Source: a virus
Reading direction: 5' to 3' (one strand)
IMG/VR virus record: IMGVR_UViG_3300031972_002079
Span: 1 to 52,214 of that record
Length of the DNA: 52,214 bases
Shown here: piece after piece, positions 42,310 through 50,088 of the stretch
Layout: each line of letters begins with the position of its first letter
Position numbering within the stretch: position 1 is the first letter of the stretch
Position numbers and translations under genes: made by a program
Notes under the pieces: model-generated
Databases searched by the model: none
What the model was told of the DNA's origin: nothing
The model's input: only the letters and a program-made list of their open reading frames with translations

Positions 42310-42912
42310 ATGATACAACATGCTGATGCTCCTAATTATAAGTTTTCTGACTTTATCACTGAGTTTCCGAATGCATTAGACGAAGAATTTTGTAATCATT
42401 GCATTGAAAAATTCAAGACTGATGATAGAAAATATCCTGGAATAGTTGGATCTGGATTAAATGAAAATCTGAAAGTGTCAATGGATCTGGTGATATCCGA
42501 TAATCCAGATTGGGAAGAAGAAGATAATAAATTTTGTGCCAGTGTATCACACTATTTTAAAAAGTATTGTGATATTCATAAATTCATGAGTATGCCCCAA
42601 TATTGCCAAGATTGGGGAGATCAAGGATATCAAATTCAAGAAACAAAACCAGGAGGATTCTATAGTTGGCACCATGATTTTGCGCTTTCTTCTAACGATG
42701 GTAATGGCCATCCAAGATATCTTACATTTATCTGGTATTTGAATGATATCCATGAGGATGGATACACTGAATTTGTTGATGGAACAAAAATACAACCAGA
42801 GACTGGAAAAATGCTGGTATTTCCAGCTATATGGACATATACACATCGCGGATATCCACCAAAGTCAGAGACGAAATATATTTGCACAGGTTGGATTCAT
42901 GGAGTTGAATGA
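42310..42912 (+). CDS. 2OG-Fe(II) oxygenase
   Basis: 200 aa. Iron-binding HHD in FYSWHHDFAL, core strand YLTFIWYLND, distal YTHRG and KYICTGWIHG. Strong likeness in layout to the oxygenase at 13679. First of three consecutive oxygenase genes. Substrate unknown; protein or nucleic acid hydroxylation possible. Confidence 0.87.
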   Translation: MIQHADAPNYKFSDFITEFPNALDEEFCNHCIEKFKTDDRKYPGIVGSGLNENLKVSMDLVISDNPDWEEEDNKFCASVSHYFKKYCDIHKFMSMPQYCQDWGDQGYQIQETKPGGFYSWHHDFALSSNDGNGHPRYLTFIWYLNDIHEDGYTEFVDGTKIQPETGKMLVFPAIWTYTHRGYPPKSETKYICTGWIHGVE

Positions 42913-44129
42913 TGAATAAATTATTACTTGAAAATAACTACTTGCTGATTCCTAATTTTATTGATATTGAATCTGCAAAAGAGTTGTCAGATCAACTCAA
43001 AAATGATCATGAAAAAAACAAGTATGAAGGTGATAGTCAGGCACCAAACTCAGCCTGCGTATATAATCATGAAGGATCACTTAAACTATTACATGAAAAA
43101 GTTAACGATCTTTCTGTAACTGTTGAGACTCAACTTCTACCAACCTATGCATATAGTAGGATCTATTCAAATGCAGAAGAGTTAAAGAAGCATACAGATA
43201 GACCAGCATGTGAGTTAACAGTCTCTGTCAATTTGGATGCAGATGCTGATTGGCCAATCTACATTTGTGATCATAACAATGAACCACAAGAAGTAATAAT
43301 GCAACCAGGCGATGGTGTTGTATTTCTTGGATGTTATTCACCACACTGGAGAGATAAATTTGAGGGTACTTTTTGCTCTCAAGTATTTTTACATTATGTG
43401 AGAGCAGACGGTGCAGCTGCATCTTGTGCTGGAGATACTAACAAGGGTCAAATTGATGAATCATTGATGAGATGTATAGTATCTGAGGAATATGTTAAGA
43501 TGGGCTGGAGACCACCACCACACGTTAAGACAGAAATGGAAAACATTTATACGGGCGAAAAACAATATGCTGATGATTTGATGCATGGTATTGTTTACTA
43601 TAAAAATATCTTTTCACCAGAAGACTGTAAAGAACTGATGAACTATTTCGATGATAATAGTTCGTTATGGAAACCAGCACTAACCACTGGTGATATCTTA
43701 GACAAGAATGAATCATCAGAATCCAGAAAGTGTGATCTAATTGAGATTTCAACTGAAGCAGGGCCTAAAGAAAAGGAATTGGATGATAAACTATTCAAAC
43801 TGTTCAATGCTCAACTAAATGATTATACATCCAGATTCAAGCACTTGACCATTGAAACTGATGCTGGATATACAATGTTAAGGTATCGTGCTGGTGGTGA
43901 ATATATTGAGCATGTTGATCATGGAACACAGACTAATAGAGCTTTAACAGCAATTCTTGGATTAAATGATGCTTATGAAGGAGGGGAATTACATTTTTGG
44001 GGTGGGAGACATAAAATGACAATTGAACCCGGCTCAATGGTAATATTCCCAGCTACATTTCTTTATCCACATAGAGTTTGTCCAGTTGAATCTGGCACTC
44101 GATATTCTATCGTAACTTGGTTTGTATAA
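42909..44129 (+). CDS. Two-domain 2OG-Fe(II) oxygenase
   Basis: 406 aa with two tandem oxygenase-like domains. Domain 1: HTDRPACELTVSVNLD, GDGVVFLGCYSPHWRD. Domain 2: EHVDHGTQTNRALTAILGLN, EGGELHFWG, GSMVIFPATFLYPHRV and RYSIVTWF. Both have HxD and distal His; Arg for 2-oxoglutarate is clear in domain 2, less so in domain 1. Overlaps its neighbours by 4 bases and 1 base, so these genes form one operon. Confidence 0.85.
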   Translation: MMNKLLLENNYLLIPNFIDIESAKELSDQLKNDHEKNKYEGDSQAPNSACVYNHEGSLKLLHEKVNDLSVTVETQLLPTYAYSRIYSNAEELKKHTDRPACELTVSVNLDADADWPIYICDHNNEPQEVIMQPGDGVVFLGCYSPHWRDKFEGTFCSQVFLHYVRADGAAASCAGDTNKGQIDESLMRCIVSEEYVKMGWRPPPHVKTEMENIYTGEKQYADDLMHGIVYYKNIFSPEDCKELMNYFDDNSSLWKPALTTGDILDKNESSESRKCDLIEISTEAGPKEKELDDKLFKLFNAQLNDYTSRFKHLTIETDAGYTMLRYRAGGEYIEHVDHGTQTNRALTAILGLNDAYEGGELHFWGGRHKMTIEPGSMVIFPATFLYPHRVCPVESGTRYSIVTWFV

Positions 44130-44794
44130 TGTCTTATTTTAAGTGTAAAATTCTTACTTCTTCCAGAATCAAAGCAATTTTCAAAGAAATTAAATATGCT
44201 GAATGGCAAGATGGAGTGGAAACATATGACTCCGTAAGGGGAAATTTGCATGGAATAAAGAATAATCTGGAATGTGAAATAGACCCATCTATTGTTCATT
44301 ATGTTCTTGATAAAAATGTGGATTTTTTGAAATATACTTATGCATTCATGAGTTCAGATCCAATTGTAAGTAGGACGCCAAAGGGTGGATATTATAAACC
44401 ACATTTTGATGAACCAAAATGCGGCCATTTTAGTACCACTATATTTTTAAGTGATCCAGATGATTATGATGGTGGGGAACTTGTTCTACTGATAGATGGT
44501 GAGGAGAAAAGTTTTAAACTTAAACCAGGAGAATCCATTACATATGAGACTGGTACTCCTCATCGTGTTAATGAAGTCACTAGAGGTGATAGATATGCAG
44601 TTGTATTTTGGACAACATCAGTCATAACAGACATAGAAGATTTGCGGGCCTGGAGATACTATGATATGATGTCTGAGAAGCACATGGATGATCTTGACCA
44701 TGATGATCTAATCTCTTTCAACAATTCTTTGTATACGCATTTTAGAAACAAATGCAATAAAATCTTCAGAAAATATATTAATGTCACGCCTTAG
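44129..44794 (+). CDS. PKHD-type hydroxylase (2OG-Fe(II))
   Basis: 221 aa. YYKPHFDEPK (HxD), HFSTTIFLSDPDDYDGGEL and the TPHRVNEVTRGDRYAVVFW block match the PKHD-type hydroxylase family (PiuC/YbiX-like), with distal His and Arg present. Start overlaps the preceding stop (TAATG). Family members have iron-related roles in bacteria; substrate here unknown. Confidence 0.9.
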   Translation: MSYFKCKILTSSRIKAIFKEIKYAEWQDGVETYDSVRGNLHGIKNNLECEIDPSIVHYVLDKNVDFLKYTYAFMSSDPIVSRTPKGGYYKPHFDEPKCGHFSTTIFLSDPDDYDGGELVLLIDGEEKSFKLKPGESITYETGTPHRVNEVTRGDRYAVVFWTTSVITDIEDLRAWRYYDMMSEKHMDDLDHDDLISFNNSLYTHFRNKCNKIFRKYINVTP

Positions 44795-45143
44795 TAAAGA
44801 AAAGATTGCAGAACTGTTTCCATATGAAACTTTTCCTATTCGTATGGAATGGGTGGAAGGAAAAATAAACAAGATAGCATGGTTTGAATGCCATGGGCAC
44901 ATGCAAAAACAATATGATAGGGTAAAGAAACCACGTCTAAAAGTTGATGTCCGATATAAAGATCCCTCATTAAAACCACAAGAGAAACCCAAACGCAAGG
45001 TATCGTCTCCAAAAGTAACAAAAACCAAAAAACCCATAGCGAAAAAAGCAGAAGCGATCAAGACTCCCTCTATTGCAAAGAAAACGACAACAAAGGCTAA
45101 AGCACCTGTCAAGAGGGCCCGCCGCAAGAAAACCAATTCGTGA
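44781..45143 (+). CDS. Small basic protein with Lys/Ala-rich tail
   Basis: 120 aa. A compact N-terminal half (about 1-60) and a histone-like tail of Lys, Ala, Pro and Thr (KTKKPIAKKAEAIK, KKTTTKAKAPVKRARRKK). Probably binds nucleic acid, but no family recognised. Overlaps the hydroxylase 3' end. Confidence 0.65.
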   Translation: MSRLSKEKIAELFPYETFPIRMEWVEGKINKIAWFECHGHMQKQYDRVKKPRLKVDVRYKDPSLKPQEKPKRKVSSPKVTKTKKPIAKKAEAIKTPSIAKKTTTKAKAPVKRARRKKTNS

Positions 45144-45158
45144 ACTGGTCTGATCGCT

Positions 45159-45187
45159 TGCCATAGGAACAGATTTGATGTATATTG
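45159..45187 (+). promoter_or_regulatory. Sigma70-type promoter with repeated leader
   Basis: TTGCCA (45159-45164), 17 bp, TATATT (45182-45187). From GATGTATATTGG on, the leader resembles that at 48685-48720 (same TGTTGAGAGG). An AACTGG half-element lies just upstream. Confidence 0.75.
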
Positions 45188-45215
45188 GCTATGTTGAGAG
45201 GGATAACCCCACCAC

Positions 45216-45593
45216 ATGACTGCCACACTAGCACAACACACTGCTCAGATGGACGCTCGGAACACCATTCAACTGAATGTCACTAAGTTTTGCCTGATGC
45301 TCTGTGATGCACTCACACAGACTGCACCAACTGGTAGCAACTATGGGTTCTATCTTGATTCCGTGGGTCGTAAGTATCACAAGATCTTTATGACTATCAA
45401 TGGCAAACGTGATTCAATTCATGCCTTCATTGATAAGAAGACTGGTGAGGTTTACAAACCAGCATCAATCAAAGCACCAGCTAAAGGTGTCCGTTTCAAC
45501 CTCTTGATCATTCAAGAACGTGAGTTTGTGCTGGATAATTGTGAATGGACTGGTGGTTATCTCTACCGTAATGCATACTATCAGGGTGCTTGA
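45216..45593 (+). CDS. Conserved cyanophage protein, unknown
   Basis: 125 aa. HKIFMTINGKRDSIHAFIDKKTGEVYKPAS followed by APAKGVRFNLL is a pattern I recall from several small early cyanophage proteins of unknown function. Soluble, alpha/beta. Confidence 0.72.
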   Translation: MTATLAQHTAQMDARNTIQLNVTKFCLMLCDALTQTAPTGSNYGFYLDSVGRKYHKIFMTINGKRDSIHAFIDKKTGEVYKPASIKAPAKGVRFNLLIIQEREFVLDNCEWTGGYLYRNAYYQGA

Positions 45594-45596
45594 ATC

Positions 45597-45749
45597 ATGA
45601 TCGAATTTAATCAACGTCATTGGAAACTTATTTTTGATGCTGTTCGTAAAGATCAACAGCGTCAAGTTGTTGGTAGTAAATTTTACGAAGAGTACAATGA
45701 TATTTTGAATAGCATTTACTTTCTTGCATATCCCAAAACCAACAAATGA
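45597..45749 (+). CDS. 50-aa protein of unknown function
   Basis: Starts 3 bases after the previous stop and overlaps the next ATG by 4 bases. Helical, aromatic (NQRHWKLIFDAVRKDQQ). Coding assignment rests on the chained start/stop arrangement. Confidence 0.6.
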   Translation: MIEFNQRHWKLIFDAVRKDQQRQVVGSKFYEEYNDILNSIYFLAYPKTNK

Positions 45750-46273
45750 AAGACTGGAGAGTTTATTGCCGCGCTGCTTTCAATGCACTCCGTGCTAACG
45801 CGGAGCTGTGGAATGATCCTGACTATTTTCGTCCGATCACGCGCATTTACTATGATTTAGTTTTTTGTTCTGGATACAATCACACTGGATTGATCAGTGA
45901 AGCAGCACTGAATGACTCAAAAGAGCGTACAAATGATCATTGTTTGTCGCCACAGTTCATCGCCAGGATGATCATGGACAATCCAGATCTGTACCTGTCC
46001 GATTATACTGTATTTGAGAATCTATTCAACCTAGCAAGAACCACAATATGTGTCACCAAGTCTGAAAACAGACAGTTGAGTATGCTGACAGACAATAATG
46101 GTGTGGAATACAAAGTTTATATCCCCACCAATCTAAAGTACCAGCATCTTGGTATCAAATTGTATGAGAAGGTTGGACAACAATTCAAAAATGCTGTAGA
46201 ATATGATGGCAATGTTGGAGATATTGTTCCTCAGGATTTGCTAAATTATGAAAAACAATTCTTAGTCAAATGA
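45746..46273 (+). CDS. Conserved protein of unknown function
   Basis: 175 aa. Helical N-terminus, mixed C-terminal part (VEYKVYIPTNLKYQHLGIKL). No motif recognised. ATGA overlaps on both sides. Confidence 0.65.
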   Translation: MKDWRVYCRAAFNALRANAELWNDPDYFRPITRIYYDLVFCSGYNHTGLISEAALNDSKERTNDHCLSPQFIARMIMDNPDLYLSDYTVFENLFNLARTTICVTKSENRQLSMLTDNNGVEYKVYIPTNLKYQHLGIKLYEKVGQQFKNAVEYDGNVGDIVPQDLLNYEKQFLVK

Positions 46274-46401
46274 AGTATCTATTTGTTGGTCTTGTAGCCA
46301 CTGTTTTGTGGGAGTTTGGCCATCCATTCATCCCTGGTCTTGTCGTAGACCATGAACATACACATCAATCTGATTTGTATGTGCCTTTTTGTAAGCAATG
46401 A
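46270..46401 (+). CDS. 43-aa His-containing membrane protein
   Basis: N-terminal hydrophobic helix (YLFVGLVATVLWEF) then HPF and HEHTH in the tail. Resembles in design the 44-aa protein at 42165. Overlaps both neighbours by 4 bases. Confidence 0.6.
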   Translation: MKYLFVGLVATVLWEFGHPFIPGLVVDHEHTHQSDLYVPFCKQ

Positions 46402-46718
46402 TTTCTACTATGAACAGTCCATACAATAGCGGTTTTGAAAATTCCCAATTCATTCGCTCAAACAAGTCTTTTGAAGAGCAACGTAAAGGTCGCCTAGCTG
46501 AATCTATCGATGAGTATCTCAATGAAGGTAGAGCAAATGGTGACGTAGAAAGTATTGATGTATTCTATCAGGATCTTCGTGATTGTATTCAAGATCTGAT
46601 TGATTATCACGGTAAAAGAAAAGATCATGCCGTTGAGGCACTATCGGCAGTTCTAGGTCACAGGCCAATTCCCGAACTGGGCGAGGAACTCCCCATGCCG
46701 CAAGGCAATCGTCTATAA
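46398..46718 (+). CDS. Small acidic protein of unknown function
   Basis: 106 aa (second Met four codons in). Helical, rich in Asp/Glu, with DLRDCIQDLIDYHGKRKDHA. No family named. A TATAAT without a good -35 overlaps its end. Confidence 0.65.
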   Translation: MISTMNSPYNSGFENSQFIRSNKSFEEQRKGRLAESIDEYLNEGRANGDVESIDVFYQDLRDCIQDLIDYHGKRKDHAVEALSAVLGHRPIPELGEELPMPQGNRL

Positions 46719-46743
46719 TAGCCAAGTAAAGGAAACGGACTCA

Positions 46744-47637
46744 ATGCAGAACAAGCACATCGAACACATTGAAGATTCTATTCTGACGGGTGATCTGTCT
46801 GCTATTGACCTTATTTACAATCCTTCACACATTTCTGTGAAGATGGACGGTTCTCCTGCAATTGTATGGGGAACTGATCCTGCAACTGGTACATTCTTTG
46901 TTGGCACTAAAGCTGTGTTCAACAAGAAGAAACTTCGCGTTGCTCACTCTCACGATGAGATTGATCAATTCTATGATGATGAAGTGGCAGAGATTCTTCA
47001 TGTCTGCTTCAAGTATCTTCCACGCACTGATCAAGTCTATCAGGGTGATTTCATTGGTTTTGGTAATGGCACCAAGTTCGGTCAAAATACTATCACCTAT
47101 GTTTTCAATGAGTTTGTAACTCAAAAGATCATCATTGCTCCTCATACTTTCTACTTTGACATGGATGAGCAAAATGATCTTAGAGAGATGACTGCATTCC
47201 CATTGTTGCAACTCTTTGATGATCATCCTAAGATCAAGTGGGTCCAGCCTTGTGTTGATCGTATCAAACCAGAGGGTATTTCGGCACCCAACATCAACAA
47301 AGATGTTGTCAATTTTCTTGATGAGAAGACTGCAAAGGTCTGCAAACAGATCATCAATGCATTCATCAGGGAAGGCAAAGAGATCAACGATGCATTACTT
47401 ACTGAGATCTTCGGTTGTAAGTATCTTGCCAATCTGTATATGATGGTGATTGAAATGAAGGAAGATCTGATGGATTCTCTGATCATCAGTGATGCTCCAA
47501 GATCATACATCAATGGTCTTGAAATCAAGCAGGAAGGTTTCATTATCTCAGATGATTATGGTGACATGATCAAACTTGTAGACCGTGAGATCTTCAGTGC
47601 TGCAAACTTCAATCAACGCAAGCGGTGGGCAAACTAA
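46744..47637 (+). CDS. Nucleotidyltransferase/ligase-like protein (DUF6267-like)
   Basis: 297 aa. SVKMDGSPAIVWG gives a KxDG-type motif I (Lys as candidate AMP-accepting residue, about 34), QGDFIGFGNG fits motif III, and QEGFIISDDY..MIKLVDRE motifs IV/V of the covalent nucleotidyltransferase fold used by DNA/RNA ligases. I recall similar proteins as DUF6267. No ligase OB domain seen; function may be RNA repair. Confidence 0.75.
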   Translation: MQNKHIEHIEDSILTGDLSAIDLIYNPSHISVKMDGSPAIVWGTDPATGTFFVGTKAVFNKKKLRVAHSHDEIDQFYDDEVAEILHVCFKYLPRTDQVYQGDFIGFGNGTKFGQNTITYVFNEFVTQKIIIAPHTFYFDMDEQNDLREMTAFPLLQLFDDHPKIKWVQPCVDRIKPEGISAPNINKDVVNFLDEKTAKVCKQIINAFIREGKEINDALLTEIFGCKYLANLYMMVIEMKEDLMDSLIISDAPRSYINGLEIKQEGFIISDDYGDMIKLVDREIFSAANFNQRKRWAN

Positions 47638-47639
47638 TA

Positions 47640-47687
47640 AACTAGCCTGGCTGCCATCAGAAGCGCCTATAAGGTGCTATACTAGTT
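47640..47687 (+). promoter_or_regulatory. Structured intergenic hairpin
   Basis: Outer stem AACTAG (47640-47645) / CTAGTT (47682-47687), inner stem AGCGCC (47662-47667) / GGTGCT (47673-47678) with one G-U. No T run follows, so a classic terminator is unlikely. TATACT (47678-47683) may serve as a -10. Confidence 0.4.
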
Positions 47688-47709
47688 CTATTCAACGAAT
47701 CCCTTTGTT

Positions 47710-47862
47710 ATGATCAACACAAACATTCAAGATACCACTGACCCTAAAGATTGGGAAGACTTTTGGAATAGTGATGAAGAATTAATTCTCCAAGAGTTAA
47801 TGCAACCCAATTACAATTTACAGTATGTGAAAAACATACTTGATAGTGAAAAGAATGATTGA
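47710..47862 (+). CDS. 50-aa acidic protein of unknown function
   Basis: Asp/Glu/Trp-rich helical peptide (PKDWEDFWNSDEELILQEL). ATG follows a 72-base leader; end overlaps the next start by 8 bases. Highly acidic small early proteins can mimic DNA or bind host factors, but nothing specific supports that here. Confidence 0.6.
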   Translation: MINTNIQDTTDPKDWEDFWNSDEELILQELMQPNYNLQYVKNILDSEKND

Positions 47863-48145
47863 ACTTCCAATTGATTTCCCACATGAACCACCAACAGGAT
47901 ACCGATATGAAACGGTACAGTTTAAAAGTAATGTTGTTGCAATCTGGACTGTATGTAATCCTGGGTTTAGTTACAATGGTGGTAATGACATTCGTTGTAT
48001 CTGGGGATTCTACAATACAAAGAAGCAACAATACCATTCACCAATCAATTCAAAGAAAGTAGGAAAGATAGTTGATGTTAAAGACACACGGCCATATACA
48101 TCAATGCCAATTCAATATCAAGGATTAGAGGCATTCTTTGTATAA
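47855..48145 (+). CDS. Small protein of unknown function
   Basis: 96 aa from ATG 47855. Beta-rich pattern (YRYETVQFKSNVVAIWTVCN, IRCIWGFYNTKKQQYHSP). Unknown family. Confidence 0.65.
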   Translation: MIELPIDFPHEPPTGYRYETVQFKSNVVAIWTVCNPGFSYNGGNDIRCIWGFYNTKKQQYHSPINSKKVGKIVDVKDTRPYTSMPIQYQGLEAFFV

Positions 48146-48149
48146 ACTG

Positions 48150-48214
48150 TTTTTTCCATATCGGGAACTGTAAGCATGACCAATGAAGCGAAGCAGGCGA
48201 AAATATGGAAAAAA
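48150..48214 (+). repeat. 12-bp inverted repeat in an intergenic leader
   Basis: TTTTTTCCATAT (48150-48161) and its exact complement ATATGGAAAAAA (48203-48214), 41 bases apart. A second inverted pair, GGTGGTA (48232-48238) / TACCACC (48276-48282), follows. Structured, function unknown. Confidence 0.6.
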
Positions 48215-48270
48215 TAGGTCTTTGCTCCTGTGGTGGTAAGGGTTCTCAAGGTAGATCCGCAACAAGGTGA
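48205..48270 (+). CDS. Possible 21-aa micropeptide
   Basis: ATG inside the inverted repeat; product has CSCGGKG and a basic end (GRSATR). No good ribosome-binding site. Reported only because the 228-base gap (48146-48373) has no other gene. Confidence 0.3.
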   Translation: MEKIGLCSCGGKGSQGRSATR

Positions 48271-48294
48271 CAGCATACCACCAATTCAATCAAA

Positions 48295-48310
48295 CCAGTT
48301 GGGGAACTGG
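48295..48310 (+). promoter_or_regulatory. CCAGTT-GGGG-AACTGG hairpin, copy 1
   Basis: Perfect 6-bp stem with GGGG loop, 10 bases upstream of a -35-like TTGTCA (48321-48326; -10 AATACT at 17 bp or TACTAT at 19 bp). A second copy is at 48638-48655. Confidence 0.7.
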
Positions 48311-48373
48311 CTAAAACCCCTTGTCAAGCGTCTCAAAATCTGCAATACTATAAGAGTCAAAGAAACGGATTCA

Positions 48374-48637
48374 ATGCGGGACTTCATCTGTGCATACTTC
48401 GGTAAGGGTTCTGACGGTAAAGACTGGACGATCACCGCAAGAGGTTTTGCCAATAGTCAAGAAGCAGAAAAGCATGGTCTGTTTATGATGCCAACACCAG
48501 GGTGTTTTGGTTTTGCCGTGATTGCCGAGAATGATCTTCAAGAGGGTTGGCAGCTGCGTCTTGAGCGTAGTATGCTCTCACCTCAGAATCGGGTGATTCA
48601 AGATAATCTTAACAATTACAAGATCACCTCTTTCTGA
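48374..48637 (+). CDS. Small protein of unknown function
   Basis: 87 aa from ATG 48374; the frame is open upstream through the promoter region but that is non-coding by context. FICAYFGKGSDGKDWTITARGFANSQEA and GCFGFAVIAEN suggest a compact alpha/beta fold. Unknown family. Confidence 0.68.
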   Translation: MRDFICAYFGKGSDGKDWTITARGFANSQEAEKHGLFMMPTPGCFGFAVIAENDLQEGWQLRLERSMLSPQNRVIQDNLNNYKITSF

Positions 48638-48655
48638 ACCAGTTGGGGAACTGGT
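48638..48655 (+). promoter_or_regulatory. ACCAGTT-GGGG-AACTGGT hairpin, copy 2
   Basis: Seven-bp stem, same loop as copy 1, beginning on the base after the upstream gene's stop and 9 bases ahead of TTGACC. Confidence 0.72.
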
Positions 48656-48664
48656 ACAAACCTC

Positions 48665-48693
48665 TTGACCAGGATCCCAATCCGATGTATATT
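48665..48693 (+). promoter_or_regulatory. Sigma70-type promoter
   Basis: TTGACC (48665-48670), 17 bp, TATATT (48688-48693). Leader similar to that of the promoter at 45159. Confidence 0.8.
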
Positions 48694-48736
48694 GGCCATG
48701 TTGAGAGGAATACCACTCAACTGCGGTGACTCCCTT

Positions 48737-48769
48737 GCTAGTTCAGAGTCAGCGGCGATAGGAACTAGC
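48737..48769 (+). promoter_or_regulatory. 5' leader hairpin
   Basis: Perfect 8-bp stem GCTAGTTC (48737-48744) / GAACTAGC (48762-48769), loop 17, in the ~95-base leader of the next gene. No T run; may stabilise the mRNA or control translation. Confidence 0.55.
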
Positions 48770-48793
48770 AACAAACACATTTTCATTTCTAAA

Positions 48794-49030
48794 ATGCAAC
48801 TCGTTGATTCTGCTGTTCAGGTTGATTATTTTCCAGTCGGAACAGGTAAGCGTTTTGTTCAACGTACAATCTGGCATCCTGGTGTTGAACAGGCAATGAC
48901 TTCATTCCGTACTGTGACTAAATCTGAAGCCATGTATGATGCACAACAACGAATCAATAATGGTTCGACAGTTGTTGATTTCAACCTAGAAGAATATGCT
49001 GGTTCTGATTATACTCCCATGTCTTGCTGA
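48794..49030 (+). CDS. Small protein of unknown function
   Basis: 78 aa from ATG 48794 (upstream frame contains the leader hairpin). Begins MQLVDSAVQVDYFPV; the gene at 51785 starts similarly (MQL, then VVDFYPV), so the two may be distant paralogues. Confidence 0.65.
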   Translation: MQLVDSAVQVDYFPVGTGKRFVQRTIWHPGVEQAMTSFRTVTKSEAMYDAQQRINNGSTVVDFNLEEYAGSDYTPMSC

Positions 49031-49090
49031 TCTCTTAACTTCTAATCAACACACTGCAATGATGGCACGTCAATCAATCATCGAAACATT

Positions 49091-49252
49091 ATGAAAAACT
49101 ATCGTGTTCGTGTTGAAACTTATGATGGATGTGTTACCATCTGGTGGGAGAAATCAAAGGCAAAAACTGCCGACAAATTGATTCTCAATCGTGTCTACAA
49201 TCAACTTTGTGGATTGAATATCAAGGAAGTTTCTGTTACTCCTTCTGTCTGA
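49091..49252 (+). CDS. 53-aa protein of unknown function
   Basis: Basic, beta-then-helix pattern (YRVRVETYDGCVTIWWEKSKAKTADKLI). Preceded by an 11-codon ORF (49059-49094) ending in an ATGA-type overlap, which could be a leader peptide. Confidence 0.62.
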   Translation: MKNYRVRVETYDGCVTIWWEKSKAKTADKLILNRVYNQLCGLNIKEVSVTPSV

Positions 49253-49256
49253 AATC

Positions 49257-49538
49257 ATGAACTACACTCTCAAGCAACTTCAAGAACGAGTCAACAAACT
49301 TGTCGAACAACAGGGTGAAGATGCAGAATGTGCCGCATGGATTTATACCAAAGAAGATATACATGTAAAGGATGAAAATGGTGAGGTTGATTATGATCAT
49401 CAGGTAGAAAATCCTGCACTGATTGCACGTATCTTTGATGATGTAGGAAACATTGATTATATCTACACTGTGATTCAAGAGGCAGTGGATGAGGTCACAG
49501 AGGAGCAATTCATGTCATATCAGCAAGAGTTAGTTTGA
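49257..49538 (+). CDS. Small acidic protein of unknown function
   Basis: 93 aa, 4 bases after the previous stop. Helical N-terminus (LKQLQERVNKLVEQQGEDAE) and strongly acidic middle. Ends in an ATGA overlap. Confidence 0.7.
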   Translation: MNYTLKQLQERVNKLVEQQGEDAECAAWIYTKEDIHVKDENGEVDYDHQVENPALIARIFDDVGNIDYIYTVIQEAVDEVTEEQFMSYQQELV

Positions 49539-49726
49539 TGAAAGTACCATCACATGAAGAATTACTTCATCTTAAAATTCAGGCTGCAATGAGAGAAAAC
49601 TCTTTTCAAGATACTGAATTAAAATATCTTGGTGAACGGCAAGGTCATCATTGGTATTTGATTGATGGTCAGCATAAGGTGTCAACAAGTGAAATAGAAG
49701 GGTTTGAAAATGTCAATGAAGATTGA
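49538..49726 (+). CDS. Small protein of unknown function
   Basis: 62 aa from ATG 49538. Short alpha/beta (KIQAAMRENSF, HHWYLIDGQHKV). Overlaps the next gene by 17 bases in another frame. Confidence 0.62.
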   Translation: MKVPSHEELLHLKIQAAMRENSFQDTELKYLGERQGHHWYLIDGQHKVSTSEIEGFENVNED

Positions 49727-49934
49727 TACGATTGGTAGAATTGTAGGATCATTTCTTGTGGTCACTGCATATTTCATCATCCTACATGTCAATCTCCAAT
49801 TAGGTGTGATTATGCAGTTCATTGGTGATGCAATCTCTGTGCCATTCTTTATTAGAACTAAGTCATGGGATGTAGTCATTATGCTTACATTTCTATTAAT
49901 CATTTCATCTTCTAAACTATTACCATCCATCTAA
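49710..49934 (+). CDS. Two-span membrane protein
   Basis: 74 aa from ATG 49710. Two or three hydrophobic segments (IVGSFLVVTAYFIIL, LGVIMQFIGDAISVPFF, VVIMLTFLLII) in a pattern like half of a SWEET/PQ-loop transporter, though no PQ motif is present. Its stop overlaps the next ATG. Confidence 0.68.
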   Translation: MSMKIDTIGRIVGSFLVVTAYFIILHVNLQLGVIMQFIGDAISVPFFIRTKSWDVVIMLTFLLIISSSKLLPSI

Positions 49935-50065
49935 TGAAGTTTACGACCTATTTCCTCTCTACAACAATTTTCATCATCATTAGTCTCACCACCTATCTGT
50001 TAGTACTGTCACATCAAATGGGTCAGATCAACTACCAAAATCATTCCATTCAAGGAACGTTATAA
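49934..50065 (+). CDS. 43-aa membrane protein
   Basis: Starts on the last base of the previous stop (TAATG). One span (TTIFIIISLTTYLLVL) and a polar tail. Unknown. Confidence 0.6.
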   Translation: MKFTTYFLSTTIFIIISLTTYLLVLSHQMGQINYQNHSIQGTL

Positions 50066-50088
50066 ATCATTATACACATATACATCAA

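Noticed and set aside
46711-46719. Promoter with TATAAT at 46714
   Set aside because: No -35-like hexamer at 16-18 bp; the spaced position reads CCCCAT. Left as uncertain.
48150-48214. Bidirectional terminator formed by the 12-bp inverted repeat
   Set aside because: Stem is A/T-rich with a 41-base loop, unlike an intrinsic terminator.
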